Assembly: GCA_964634005.1 (NCBI GenBank)
Contig: CAZWKQ010000026.1
Location: forward strand, 1-24,012
DNA: 24,012 nucleotides
Origin: CAZWKQ01 sp964634005
Lineage (GTDB): Bacteria > Bacteroidota > Bacteroidia > Bacteroidales > JACABE01
Direction of reading: 5' to 3'
The stretch's first letter is position 1; every line of letters begins with the position of its first letter. Of this stretch, positions 14,241 through 22,724 are shown piece after piece. The notes beneath the pieces were generated by a model. That model did not search any database. It had not been told where the DNA came from and was given only the letters and a program-made list of their open reading frames with translations. Position numbers and translations under genes: made by a program.

Positions 14241-15764
14241 TTATAGTCGCTTTAAGCCCGATTTTGCTTTGGCATGTATACTTCCTTTGTATTCCTGTGG
14301 TTCGATTAGTAAACATTTTTGATAATATAGTCTTGCAATATTATTTTTATTTTGCTTTTCATAGATAACGCCCAGTAATAGGGCTGAATTTGCCGCGTAA
14401 TACCATGGTTTATCTTCTCCGTTTTTTATAACCTTCTCGTAATAAGGTATAGCGAAATCAATTTTACCCCATTCGTGGTATATTCTTGCCAGTCGATAAA
14501 TATACTCGAGGCTGTCTTTTGCATTTCTAAGATTTAATTTATTGCTTTTATTTTCAATTTCGTCAACAGCTTTTGAATAGTATCCTCCATCGAAAAGTAA
14601 ACGTGCTTTAAGGAGTTGTATATTAGGATGTTCGTTCTTTTTGGCTTCTCGTTCGGCTTGCTTATCGGTTTCCGATAAAGTTATCCCGTATTTTAAAATA
14701 TTATTTTGATTTTCAATAAATTTATCATAATTGTTGTTTATCAAATAGTACCATGAAATTAATTGATATGTTGATTTAATATAATGTAACCCTTTATATT
14801 TCAGAAGATAATTGTAGAACGGCATAATTGCATCTTTGTCCAAACGTTGAAGTTTTATTTTTCCGAGAAGATAATCCAAAAAGGCAAGATAAGCACCTTT
14901 GTTTTCCTTTGTATAATTTTCTAATAATTGTATGGCATTATCGGTTTGTCCGGTAAAAATTAAATATCTTGCTTTGCAGTAGATTAGTACTACATTTTCA
15001 TTTTTTTCGGGGAAAAGTTTGTTGTTGTCGAAATATTTTTTCAGATAATTTACTTTTTGTTTATCGGTTTGAAGATTTATTTCGATAAAAGTAATTATAA
15101 ATAAAGCTTCGGGATATATAAAATCGATGTTTTTGTCATTAATTGATTTCTCCAACAAAAGGCTCAGTTCTTTTATTCCCTTTTCGTAGCTGCCTGAAAA
15201 TGAAATTGACTGTACAATTTTTCTGTAGTTTTCGGGAATAGTTTCCTGCATTGCATGCATTAAGCCAAGCAGCTTTAGATTTGGATAAAATTCGGGGTAT
15301 TTTTCGTAGTTTTTTTCGATAATTGAATACGATTTTTTTAGTTCCAATGCGGCTTTGAACCCTTCAGTAAAATTCATTATATCTTTTACAAACACCAAAC
15401 GCGCAACTGCCCATTGAAAATAAACATCTGCCAGACAGTACCTATAGTATGGCGAATCGCTGTTATCGCTCTCGATAATATCAATATAATAGCTTCTTTT
15501 ATCGATAAGCTGTATGAATTCTTTTTTATCCTGATTTGTAATAATTTTTAGGAAATCTCTGTAACTCTCGAGATAGTAAGGTATTTTATTTGATGGTCTG
15601 ACTTTTTTTTCGGTATTTATATAATTTTGAGCCTCTTCAAATTTTAGCGAAAGCAATAGATAATGTGCTTTCCGACAATTATCGTTGAAATCGAAATTAG
15701 CATAAGTAAATGTCGAGAAAAATATCAGCAGAAGCAATACTGAAAATTTACATTTATTCCCCAT
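14241..15764 (-). CDS. Exported TPR-repeat protein, function unknown
   Basis: 507 residues. A signal peptide (VLLLLIFFSTFTYA, cleavage near residue 22) precedes an almost entirely helical protein with tetratricopeptide-like units. The clearest are near the C-terminus: IYRLARIYHEWGKIDFAIPYYEKVIKN, then ALLLGVIYEKQNKNNIARLYYQKCLLIEP. Earlier degenerate units include ARYLIFTGQTDNAIQLLENY and KARLLFDGGYYSKAVDEIENK. The last repeat ends in IHAKAKSGLKRL. It probably acts as a scaffold in the periplasm, which is inference. It is followed by the phased array of the next gene with no terminator seen. Its upstream neighbour is the divergent DEAD-box gene. Confidence 0.8.
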   Translation of the reverse strand: MGNKCKFSVLLLLIFFSTFTYANFDFNDNCRKAHYLLLSLKFEEAQNYINTEKKVRPSNKIPYYLESYRDFLKIITNQDKKEFIQLIDKRSYYIDIIESDNSDSPYYRYCLADVYFQWAVARLVFVKDIMNFTEGFKAALELKKSYSIIEKNYEKYPEFYPNLKLLGLMHAMQETIPENYRKIVQSISFSGSYEKGIKELSLLLEKSINDKNIDFIYPEALFIITFIEINLQTDKQKVNYLKKYFDNNKLFPEKNENVVLIYCKARYLIFTGQTDNAIQLLENYTKENKGAYLAFLDYLLGKIKLQRLDKDAIMPFYNYLLKYKGLHYIKSTYQLISWYYLINNNYDKFIENQNNILKYGITLSETDKQAEREAKKNEHPNIQLLKARLLFDGGYYSKAVDEIENKSNKLNLRNAKDSLEYIYRLARIYHEWGKIDFAIPYYEKVIKNGEDKPWYYAANSALLLGVIYEKQNKNNIARLYYQKCLLIEPQEYKGSIHAKAKSGLKRL

Positions 15765-15778
15765 CGGATTTTTTTTCG

Positions 15779-15811
15779 TAAAAGTACTTTTTTTTGTTAT
15801 AAAAAACCAAA
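15779..15811 (-). promoter_or_regulatory. Candidate promoter for the TPR gene
   Basis: On the minus strand: TTTG (15811-15808), 21 nt, then TACTTTTA (15786-15779), one mismatch from TAnnTTTG. It would leave a leader shorter than 15 nt before the ATG at 15764, so the match is tentative. Confidence 0.35.
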
Positions 15812-15889
15812 AATGATTTATACCTGTTGAGGAAAATTAACGATAACAGTACAAAGTAAATTATTTTTAAATAAGTTAAATAATTACAC

Positions 15890-15897
15890 TAATTTTG
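15890..15897 (+). promoter_or_regulatory. Candidate -7 box for the DEAD-box helicase gene
   Basis: TAATTTTG followed by CA fits the -7 consensus; no good TTTG is present 20 nt upstream. If used, the helicase mRNA would have a leader of about 115 nt, which is long for this genome and AT-rich. Long leaders are common on cold-responsive helicase genes, but I see no defined structure in it. Confidence 0.35.
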
Positions 15898-16020
15898 CAT
15901 TTTGGATAAAACAAATAATTTCAAACTTTTAAAAACTGATTTTTAAAGATTTCCTAAATATTTATTATTCATTTCATCGACGCAATAATAATTACATATA
16001 AAAAATATCAACAATAAAAA

Positions 16021-17766
16021 ATGAAGACATTTAAGGAGTTGGGAGTAAACCCACAGATAATAAGAGCAATAGAGGATATGGGCTTCGAAAGAGCTATGCC
16101 GGTACAAGAGGCGGTAATCCCTGTTCTTTTGGAACGAGATACTGATTTGGTGGCATTAGCACAAACCGGTACAGGAAAAACTGCTGCATTCGGACTGCCG
16201 ATAATTCAGAAGATAAATATAAACAAACATAACCCTGAGGCTTTGATATTATGCCCAACCAGAGAATTGTGCATGCAAATTGCCGGCGATTTAAAAGAAT
16301 ATTCAAAATATCTTTCAAACCTTAATGTGGTGCCTGTATATGGCGGTGCTAATATCGATACACAAATTAAGCAACTCGAAAGAGGTGTAAATATTATTGT
16401 TGCTACACCGGGTCGTATGCTCGATTTAATGAAAAGAGGTAAAATTGATTTAAAATCAATAAGGTATTTAGTACTCGATGAAGCTGATGAAATGCTTGAT
16501 ATGGGTTTTCAGGAAGAGTTGAATGATATATTGAAACATACTCCTGCCGAAAAAAATACATTGCTTTTCTCGGCCACTATGCCCGTTCAGGTTGAGAAAA
16601 TTGCAAGAGGTTACATGAAAAACCCCGTTGAGATAACAATTGGCGAGAGAAATTCAGGTTCGGAAAATATAAAACACTATTGTTATCTTTCGCATGCAAA
16701 ACAAAGATATTTGGTTTTAAAAAGAATAGTAGATTACTATCCCGATATATATGCGATAATTTTTTGCAGAACCCGGAAAGAAACTCAGGAAGTGGCTGAT
16801 TGGCTTATCAAAGACGGATACAATGCCGATGCATTACATGGCGATTTATCGCAACTGCAACGCGATAATGTAATGAACAAATTCAGATTGAAAAACTTAC
16901 AGCTTTTAGTAGCTACCGATGTAGCAGCTCGCGGACTCGACGTTGATGATTTAACTCACGTAATAAATTACAATTTGCCTGATGAAACAGAGCAATATAC
17001 TCACAGAAGCGGAAGAACCGGAAGGGCTGACAAATCGGGGATTTCTATTGCAATTATCCATTTGAAAGAAAAACATAAAATTAAGGAAATTGAAAAACAA
17101 ATAGGTAAAACTTTCAAATTTGCCAAAATTCCTAATGGTAAAGAAGTATGTGAAAAACAACTTTTTCATCTGATTGAGAAAATGGAAAAAGTAGAAGTGA
17201 ACGAAAGCGAAATATCTGAATTTTTGCCTCTTGTTTATAAAAAACTAGAAAATATTTCGAAAGAAGAACTTATAAAACGTTTTGTTTCTTTGGAATTTAA
17301 CAGATTTCTCGACTACTACAGAGATACCGAAGATTTAAACGTTGTTGAAAGTAAAACCGAAAAAAAAGATAAAAACAGCGGTAACTTTACCCGTTTATTT
17401 ATAAATATTGGTAAGCTCGACGGTTTGCAACCTTCTGATTTAATAGGGCTTATTAATGATGTAACTCATATAAGGGACATTAGAATCGGTAAGATTGACA
17501 TAATGAAGACTTTTTCGTTTTTTGAAACTGATTCAAATTATGTTGAATTACTTTTAGCTGCATTCAGAAAAGTTAAGTATGAAGGACGTAATGTAGTTTT
17601 AGAGCAGTCGAGTCCGAAGAAAAAGGAAAAAAGCGATAAGAATGCTGATTTTGATAATAATTTTCACTCAAAAAAACGTAAGGATAAACAAAACCGCAGA
17701 AATTTCGATAATAAAGAAAGAAAAGGCAAAAACTTTTCAAAAAGTTCATCGGGCAGAAGAAGGTAA
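16021..17766 (+). CDS. DEAD-box ATP-dependent RNA helicase with DbpA-type RNA-binding domain
   Basis: Unwinds RNA duplexes, probably in ribosome assembly or RNA decay. 581 residues. Motifs in order: Q motif (FKELGVNPQIIRAIEDMGFERAMPVQ, 4-29), motif I AQTGTGKT (47-54), PTREL (79-83), TPGR (129-132), DEAD (153-156), SAT (184-186), ATDVAARGLD (298-307) and HRSGRTGR (328-335). A C-terminal DbpA-like RRM fold lies at about 458-530 (RLFINIGKLDGLQPSDLIGLI ... RNVVLEQ), followed by a highly basic tail ending SSSGRRR, typical of DeaD/CsdA-like proteins. Which E. coli helicase it corresponds to (DeaD or DbpA) cannot be decided. PBP2 starts 41 nt downstream on the same strand. Confidence 0.93.
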   Translation: MKTFKELGVNPQIIRAIEDMGFERAMPVQEAVIPVLLERDTDLVALAQTGTGKTAAFGLPIIQKININKHNPEALILCPTRELCMQIAGDLKEYSKYLSNLNVVPVYGGANIDTQIKQLERGVNIIVATPGRMLDLMKRGKIDLKSIRYLVLDEADEMLDMGFQEELNDILKHTPAEKNTLLFSATMPVQVEKIARGYMKNPVEITIGERNSGSENIKHYCYLSHAKQRYLVLKRIVDYYPDIYAIIFCRTRKETQEVADWLIKDGYNADALHGDLSQLQRDNVMNKFRLKNLQLLVATDVAARGLDVDDLTHVINYNLPDETEQYTHRSGRTGRADKSGISIAIIHLKEKHKIKEIEKQIGKTFKFAKIPNGKEVCEKQLFHLIEKMEKVEVNESEISEFLPLVYKKLENISKEELIKRFVSLEFNRFLDYYRDTEDLNVVESKTEKKDKNSGNFTRLFINIGKLDGLQPSDLIGLINDVTHIRDIRIGKIDIMKTFSFFETDSNYVELLLAAFRKVKYEGRNVVLEQSSPKKKEKSDKNADFDNNFHSKKRKDKQNRRNFDNKERKGKNFSKSSSGRRR

Positions 17767-17772
17767 TTTTTT

Positions 17773-17780
17773 TAAATTTG
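17773..17780 (+). promoter_or_regulatory. Candidate -7 box for mrdA
   Basis: TAAATTTG in the 41-nt gap between the helicase gene and mrdA matches TAnnTTTG, but the correct upstream distance lies in the helicase C-terminal codons and carries no TTTG. mrdA-rodA may have a weak promoter here or be read from the helicase promoter. Confidence 0.3.
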
Positions 17781-17807
17781 CTAAAAATTTTTCAGTATAG
17801 TTAATTA

Positions 17808-19625
17808 ATGAAAAGAACCTACAACGACAGGAAGTTTGTTATTATTGGCATTTTTTTAACGGTAGGTTTGATATTTATTTTCCGCTTGTTTTATTTGCAG
17901 GTAATTGACGACAGCTATATAGTTTCCGCAAACCGTAATGCACTTCGATTTATGACTCAATACCCTGCAAGGGGTTTGATTTACGACAGGAATCAAAAAC
18001 TGTTGGTTTATAATGAGGCTGTATATGATTTGATGGTAATACCACGTCAGGTAAAACCTTTCGATACTTTGGAATTGTGTAAACTTATAGGTATTACTAA
18101 AGAAGAATTGATAAATAAGCTTCAAAAGGCTCGTGAATATTCTCCTTATGCTCCTTCTGTTTTCGAGAAACAGATATCAAAAGAAAATTATGGTTATTTG
18201 CAGGAGAAATTGTTTAAATACAGGGGTTTTTACGTTCAGTCGAGAACTTTACGCAAGTATCCTTTACCAATTGCAGCTCATACATTAGGTTATATTGGTG
18301 AAGTAAGCCCGTATATTACCGAAACCGATAATTATTATAAACCCGGCGATTATATCGGAATGAGCGGTTTAGAGAAATATTATGAGGAAGTGCTTAGAGG
18401 GAAGAAAGGGTCGAAAATAATAATGGTTGATGTGTTTAACCGCGAGAAGGGAAGTTTTCAGAACGGAGCGTACGATACTGCAGCCATAGCAGGCGAACCT
18501 CTATATACTACCATTGATGCCGATTTGCAGGAATATGGCGAAAAACTAATGAAAAACAAAAGAGGAAGTATTGTTGCCATAGAGCCTTCTACAGGCGAAA
18601 TTCTGGCCATGGTTTCAAGTCCGTCTTATGACCCTAATTTGCTTGTTGGTAGAGTAAGAAGTCAAAATTATAATATTTTGCTTAAAGACCCTACTAAACC
18701 TCTTTTCGATCGTGCATTGATGGCTCTTTATCCTCCCGGTTCAATTTTCAAAATCGTTCAAGCATTGATAGCTCTTGATGAGGGCGTTATAACCGAAAAC
18801 ACCGGATTTCCTTGCGATAAATCTCTTGTTGGATGTCATAATCATCCTAATGCAACGAATGTAAAAAGTGCTATAAAAATGTCTTGCAATCCTTATTTTT
18901 ATCAAGTATTCAGAAGAATCATACAACATGGATTGTCGAAAAACAGATTTATTGATAGTGAACTCGGGCTAAATTTATGGAATGAAAAAGTTACCAGTTT
19001 TGGATTAGGTCAAAGACTGGGTATTGATATCCCTAATGTGAAAAAAGGGTTTATTCCCGATTCGAGATTTTACGATAAAAGATATGGTAAACACAGCTGG
19101 GCTTTCAGTACTATTTACTCACTAAGCATAGGGCAGGGCGAGGTTGGTATTATTCCGTTGCAAATGGCGAATATCGCTGCAATATTTGCAAACAGAGGTT
19201 TTTACTATACTCCACATTTTGTAAAGGCTATAGGTAAAAATACTGATATAAATCCCGAATTCAAGAAGAAACATATTACCAAAGTAAGCGATAAATACTT
19301 TAATCTGGTTGCAGAAGCAATGTACGAAGTAGTGCATGAACCCGGTGGGACTGCTTCGTCAGCAAGGCTTGACAGTATTGTTGTTTGCGGTAAAACAGGA
19401 ACTGCACAAAACCCTCATGGAGAAGATCATTCGGTTTTTATAGCGTTTGCTCCTATGAATAATCCTAAGATTGCCATAGCCGTTTATGTCGAAAATGCCG
19501 GTTTTGGCGGAGTTTGGGCGGCTCCTATAGCAAGTCTTATTATTGAAAAATATTTAACAAAAAGAATAAAAAGAACACAAGTTGAAGAAAGAATACTTAA
19601 TGCTAACTTAATGAATTTACGTTGA
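17808..19625 (+). CDS. mrdA: Penicillin-binding protein 2 (elongasome transpeptidase)
   Basis: Class B PBP that crosslinks peptidoglycan during cell elongation together with RodA. 605 residues: short cytoplasmic start, one membrane anchor (FVIIGIFLTVGLIFIFRLFYL, 10-30), the dimerisation/pedestal region with ARGLIYDRN (54-62) and GYIGEVSPYI, then the transpeptidase domain. Active-site motifs are complete: SIFK with Ser312 and Lys315, SCN at 359-361, and KTGTAQ starting at Lys529. PPGSIFK and IGQGEVGIIPLQMA are typical PBP2 blocks. The stop overlaps the rodA start (TTGA, 4 nt), so the two are translationally coupled. No mreBCD genes lie in the window; the upstream neighbour is the helicase gene. 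Confidence 0.93.
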   Translation: MKRTYNDRKFVIIGIFLTVGLIFIFRLFYLQVIDDSYIVSANRNALRFMTQYPARGLIYDRNQKLLVYNEAVYDLMVIPRQVKPFDTLELCKLIGITKEELINKLQKAREYSPYAPSVFEKQISKENYGYLQEKLFKYRGFYVQSRTLRKYPLPIAAHTLGYIGEVSPYITETDNYYKPGDYIGMSGLEKYYEEVLRGKKGSKIIMVDVFNREKGSFQNGAYDTAAIAGEPLYTTIDADLQEYGEKLMKNKRGSIVAIEPSTGEILAMVSSPSYDPNLLVGRVRSQNYNILLKDPTKPLFDRALMALYPPGSIFKIVQALIALDEGVITENTGFPCDKSLVGCHNHPNATNVKSAIKMSCNPYFYQVFRRIIQHGLSKNRFIDSELGLNLWNEKVTSFGLGQRLGIDIPNVKKGFIPDSRFYDKRYGKHSWAFSTIYSLSIGQGEVGIIPLQMANIAAIFANRGFYYTPHFVKAIGKNTDINPEFKKKHITKVSDKYFNLVAEAMYEVVHEPGGTASSARLDSIVVCGKTGTAQNPHGEDHSVFIAFAPMNNPKIAIAVYVENAGFGGVWAAPIASLIIEKYLTKRIKRTQVEERILNANLMNLR

Positions 19626-20881
19626 GAGAACAAAAGAACATATTAGCTAACATTGATTGGATAACAATAATTATTTATCTGGTAGTTGTTTTGATGGGGT
19701 GGATAAATATTTATGCCGCCGTTTACGACGAGAACCATAAAAGCATATTCGATCTGAGCCAAAGTTACGGTAGGCAAATGATTTTTATTATCTCAGCCTT
19801 GGTAATAGGAATATTTATTTTGGCCTTAGACTCGAAATTTTTCTCCCAGTTTGCCTATGGTATTTATTTTGTTTTTATAATCATGCTTTTTGGTGTTCTT
19901 GCTACGGGCAAAACCACAGCAGGTTCAAAGTCATGGTTCGAAATAGGAGGGTTCAGCCTTCAGCCTGCCGAGTTTGCCAAATTTGCCGTAGCTTTAGCAA
20001 TAGCAAAGTATCTTAGTGCTACTGATATTCATATTAAGGATATTAAAACAAAATTTATTTCATCGTTAATTATTTTATTTCCGGCCGTACTCATACTTTT
20101 ACAAAACGATACAGGTTCTGCTCTTGTCTTTGCTGCTTTTATTTTACCATTGTACAGAGAAGGGCTTTCGGGAAATATTCTTATATTTGGATTAATAATA
20201 GCGGTATTATTTATTTTATCGCTTATAATAAATAAATATATACTTTCCGGTATTATTGTCGGGCTTTTAATCTTATTTATTTTTCTTTATCGAAAAAACC
20301 GTAAAGCTATATTGACGTCTGTTGTGTCTGCAGCTATTATAGTCGGCTTTATTTTTACAGTTGATTTTGTATTCGAAAAAGTTCTTGGCGAGCATCAGAA
20401 AACAAGAATAAACGTATTGTTGGGTAAAGAGATGGACTTAAAAGGTGCAGGGTATAATGTAAATCAATCGAAAATTGCAATTGGTTCGGGAGGTTTTTGG
20501 GGTAAGGGATTTCTGCAAGGAACACAAACAAAATTCAATTTTGTTCCCGAGCAAAGTACCGATTTTATTTTTTGCACTGTAGGAGAAGAGTGGGGTTTTG
20601 TTGGTAGTTTTACGGTTATAGCTTTGTTTATGGGTCTTTTGATTAGAATTATATTTTTAGCCGAGAGACAACGTTCTGTTTTTAGCAGAATTTACGGATA
20701 TTCAATAGCATCAATTTTATTTATTCATATTTTTATAAATATAGGGATGGCTATAGGCATATTGCCCGTTATTGGTATTCCTTTACCATTTTTCAGTTAT
20801 GGAGGCTCTTCGCTTTGGGCATTTACCATTATGTTGTTTGTGTTTATAAAGCAAGATTCATACAGGCTCAATCTGTTATAA
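19622..20881 (+). CDS. rodA: Peptidoglycan glycosyltransferase RodA (SEDS family)
   Basis: Polymerises lipid II into glycan strands for cell elongation, in complex with PBP2. 419 residues with about 10 membrane helices. SEDS hallmarks: AGSKSWFEIGGFSLQPAEFAK (about 100-120), LLQNDTGSALVF with the conserved Asp, the extracellular FNFVPEQSTDFIFCTVGEEWGF block, and GIPLPFFSYGGSS near the C-terminus. The start is TTG at 19622, overlapping the mrdA TGA. The next in-frame ATG would remove the first membrane helix (IDWITIIIYLVVVLMGW), so the TTG is preferred. No clear terminator follows. Confidence 0.93.
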   Translation: MREQKNILANIDWITIIIYLVVVLMGWINIYAAVYDENHKSIFDLSQSYGRQMIFIISALVIGIFILALDSKFFSQFAYGIYFVFIIMLFGVLATGKTTAGSKSWFEIGGFSLQPAEFAKFAVALAIAKYLSATDIHIKDIKTKFISSLIILFPAVLILLQNDTGSALVFAAFILPLYREGLSGNILIFGLIIAVLFILSLIINKYILSGIIVGLLILFIFLYRKNRKAILTSVVSAAIIVGFIFTVDFVFEKVLGEHQKTRINVLLGKEMDLKGAGYNVNQSKIAIGSGGFWGKGFLQGTQTKFNFVPEQSTDFIFCTVGEEWGFVGSFTVIALFMGLLIRIIFLAERQRSVFSRIYGYSIASILFIHIFINIGMAIGILPVIGIPLPFFSYGGSSLWAFTIMLFVFIKQDSYRLNLL

Positions 20882-21240
20882 ACACAAATTTTTAATCGGA
20901 TTTTTTTACTACGAATTTACACATTCTGATACCTAACTCATAGGGATTTAGGCTTTACTTGCCTGATTTTAAGATTATTATAATACCATTTGACATTATG
21001 TTAAAAAAATTACTGTTAAATATTAAAGAAAATAAATGTATGATTTGTATAAATTTAAAAAAAAATATAATTTAGCATCAAATAGTCTTTGGAGATAAAA
21101 ATAACAACGTTGTTTCTATTTTTAAAGATGCTGCCCAGTCTTTAAATGTCGGATGTAACTGACGGGGCGAAGCTTTGTAAATAGGCGACTTATATTACTC
21201 TAATTTCCCCATAATTAGTTTAATATGAAATAGATATTTT
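20882..21240. other. 359-nt intergenic region between rodA and the recombinase gene
   Basis: AT-rich, with no open frame I can support. It contains a candidate promoter (21044-21075), a perfect 12-nt palindrome AACAACGTTGTT (21103-21114), and a more GC-rich patch at 21127-21190 with an imperfect inverted repeat (GCCCAGTC at 21133 against GACGGGGC at 21161, one mismatch). It marks the border between housekeeping genes and the recombinase/cassette region. Confidence 0.5.
21044..21075 (+). promoter_or_regulatory. Candidate promoter for the recombinase gene
   Basis: TTTG (21044-21047), 20 nt, then TAATTTAG (21068-21075), one mismatch from TAnnTTTG. The implied leader of roughly 160 nt includes the AACAACGTTGTT palindrome. 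Confidence 0.35.
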
Positions 21241-22647
21241 ATGAAACTAAGCAGAATTTATTATAAAGGAGAACCACGGATAAAAATTGAATTTCCATAT
21301 AATCGGGAATATATAAATAAGATAAAGAAAATTGACAATGCCATTTGGAGTAAAACACTTAAATTTTGGCATATTCCCTATACAAAAGAGGCTTATAAGC
21401 AATTATCAATTCAGTTTCCCGAAATTGCCGGTAATGAATATAAATTCGGAGAAGCAATTGATTCGAATTCTATATTCGAGAAAAATTCGGAAATTGACAC
21501 AAAAATATCATCACAAGTAAAGAGCGAAAAAGAAATTATAATAAGATGTACCTTAAAGCGTATTTTTTTAAAAATTCCTAAAAATGAATCGGATACAGAA
21601 TTTATTCGTACATTTAAATATGTTAGATGGGATAAAAATGCACTTTGTTGGATAATACCAAATTATGGTAATAATCTTGAATTGTTGAAAAATTATTTTG
21701 GAGAAAGGATTTCGAAAATTGAACAAAAACTTGAAATAAATAATAAGCCGACTAATGATTTGAAAATCAGGCAAAATATCGATGAGTTGCCCGAACTTGA
21801 TGAAAATGTAAAAAAAGAAATATTAGACTATAAAAACTGGATGGAGCAGAAGCGATATAGCGAAAGTACAATAAGCAGTTATTCGGAAGCATTATGTATT
21901 TTTTTCAGATATTTCAATAAAAAAAAGCCTGATGAGATAGTTAATAAAGATATTATTGACTTTAATATCAATTATATAGTAAGAAAAAAATTATCGTTTT
22001 CGTATCAAAACCAGTTTGTAAATGCAATCAAATTGTTTTATAAAAAAATTTATAACCATAGTATTGATATTGAAGAAATAGAAAGACCGCGCAGGGCTAA
22101 GAAATTGCCAAAAGTTATTGCAAAGCATGATATTATGCTGATGCTGAAAAGAATTAAAAATCAGAAACATAAAATGGCATTAACCATGATTTATGCATTG
22201 GGGTTAAGGCGGTCTGAACTAATAAATTTGAAATTGGAACATATAAATTCAAAACGAAAATGTGTTACAATTTTTAACGGTAAAGGACAAAAAGACAGGG
22301 TATTGCCGTTAAGCGATAAATTGCTCGAACAAATTAAGAAATATTATTTTGTGTATAAACCCGAAATATTTCTAATTGAAGGGCAAAGCAAAGGAGAGCC
22401 ATATAGTGAAACAAGTCTCGAAAAAATATTTCATAAATATTTTGGAGATGTTTTAAAAAATAGTAACTTTACGCTTCATTGTTTGAGGCATAGTTATGCT
22501 ACACATTTATTGGAATCGGGAGTAGATTTGAGGTATATTCAAACTTTATTGGGGCATAAGAGTAGCAAAACGACGGAGATATATACATGGGTAAGTATGA
22601 AAAGTTTGCATAATATTAAAAATCCAATAGACGATTTTGATTTGTAG
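21241..22647 (+). CDS. Tyrosine recombinase with duplicated N-terminal domain, likely cassette integrase
   Basis: 468 residues. Residues 1-60 and 100-153 look like two copies of one module: each has a strand-rich start and the pattern W-(S/D)-K-x(5)-W-x-I-P, with W36/W43/P46 and W130/W137/P140 exactly 94 residues apart. A SAM-like core-binding domain spans about 190-280. The catalytic domain has Arg323 (GLRRSEL), Lys348 (GKGQKDR), His413 and Arg416 (LHCLRHSYATHLL), His439 (LLGHKS) and Tyr448 (IYTWVS), so it should be active. The spacing from Arg323 to His413 is XerD-like, and I see no insertion of the kind that defines classical IntI integrases. The C-terminal NPIDDFDL recalls the SPLD end of IntI-like enzymes. 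It lies 75 nt before an integron-type cassette in the same orientation, suggesting it recombines those cassettes. Confidence 0.88.
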   Translation: MKLSRIYYKGEPRIKIEFPYNREYINKIKKIDNAIWSKTLKFWHIPYTKEAYKQLSIQFPEIAGNEYKFGEAIDSNSIFEKNSEIDTKISSQVKSEKEIIIRCTLKRIFLKIPKNESDTEFIRTFKYVRWDKNALCWIIPNYGNNLELLKNYFGERISKIEQKLEINNKPTNDLKIRQNIDELPELDENVKKEILDYKNWMEQKRYSESTISSYSEALCIFFRYFNKKKPDEIVNKDIIDFNINYIVRKKLSFSYQNQFVNAIKLFYKKIYNHSIDIEEIERPRRAKKLPKVIAKHDIMLMLKRIKNQKHKMALTMIYALGLRRSELINLKLEHINSKRKCVTIFNGKGQKDRVLPLSDKLLEQIKKYYFVYKPEIFLIEGQSKGEPYSETSLEKIFHKYFGDVLKNSNFTLHCLRHSYATHLLESGVDLRYIQTLLGHKSSKTTEIYTWVSMKSLHNIKNPIDDFDL

Positions 22648-22724
22648 ATATAATGATAAAATATACAGCAGTCTCCCCAAAAACAATGAATAGCTCGCAA
22701 CAAAGGTGGAGCGAGAAACAAGTT
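22648..22724 (+). other. Candidate primary attachment (attI-like) region
   Basis: The 74 nt between the recombinase stop and the cassette junction. It contains a 5-bp hairpin (CTCGC at 22694-22698, GCGAG at 22711-22715, 12-nt loop) seven bases before the GTT at 22722-22724. By position it should be the integration site used for the first cassette. The sequence alone does not prove this; it could also be the remains of an older attC. Confidence 0.3.

Noticed and set aside
21133..21168. Inverted repeat GCCCAGTC/GACGGGGC as a terminator or attachment site
   Set aside because: One mismatch in eight pairs, a 20-nt loop, no T-run and no AAC/GTT core; kept only as a description of the intergenic region.
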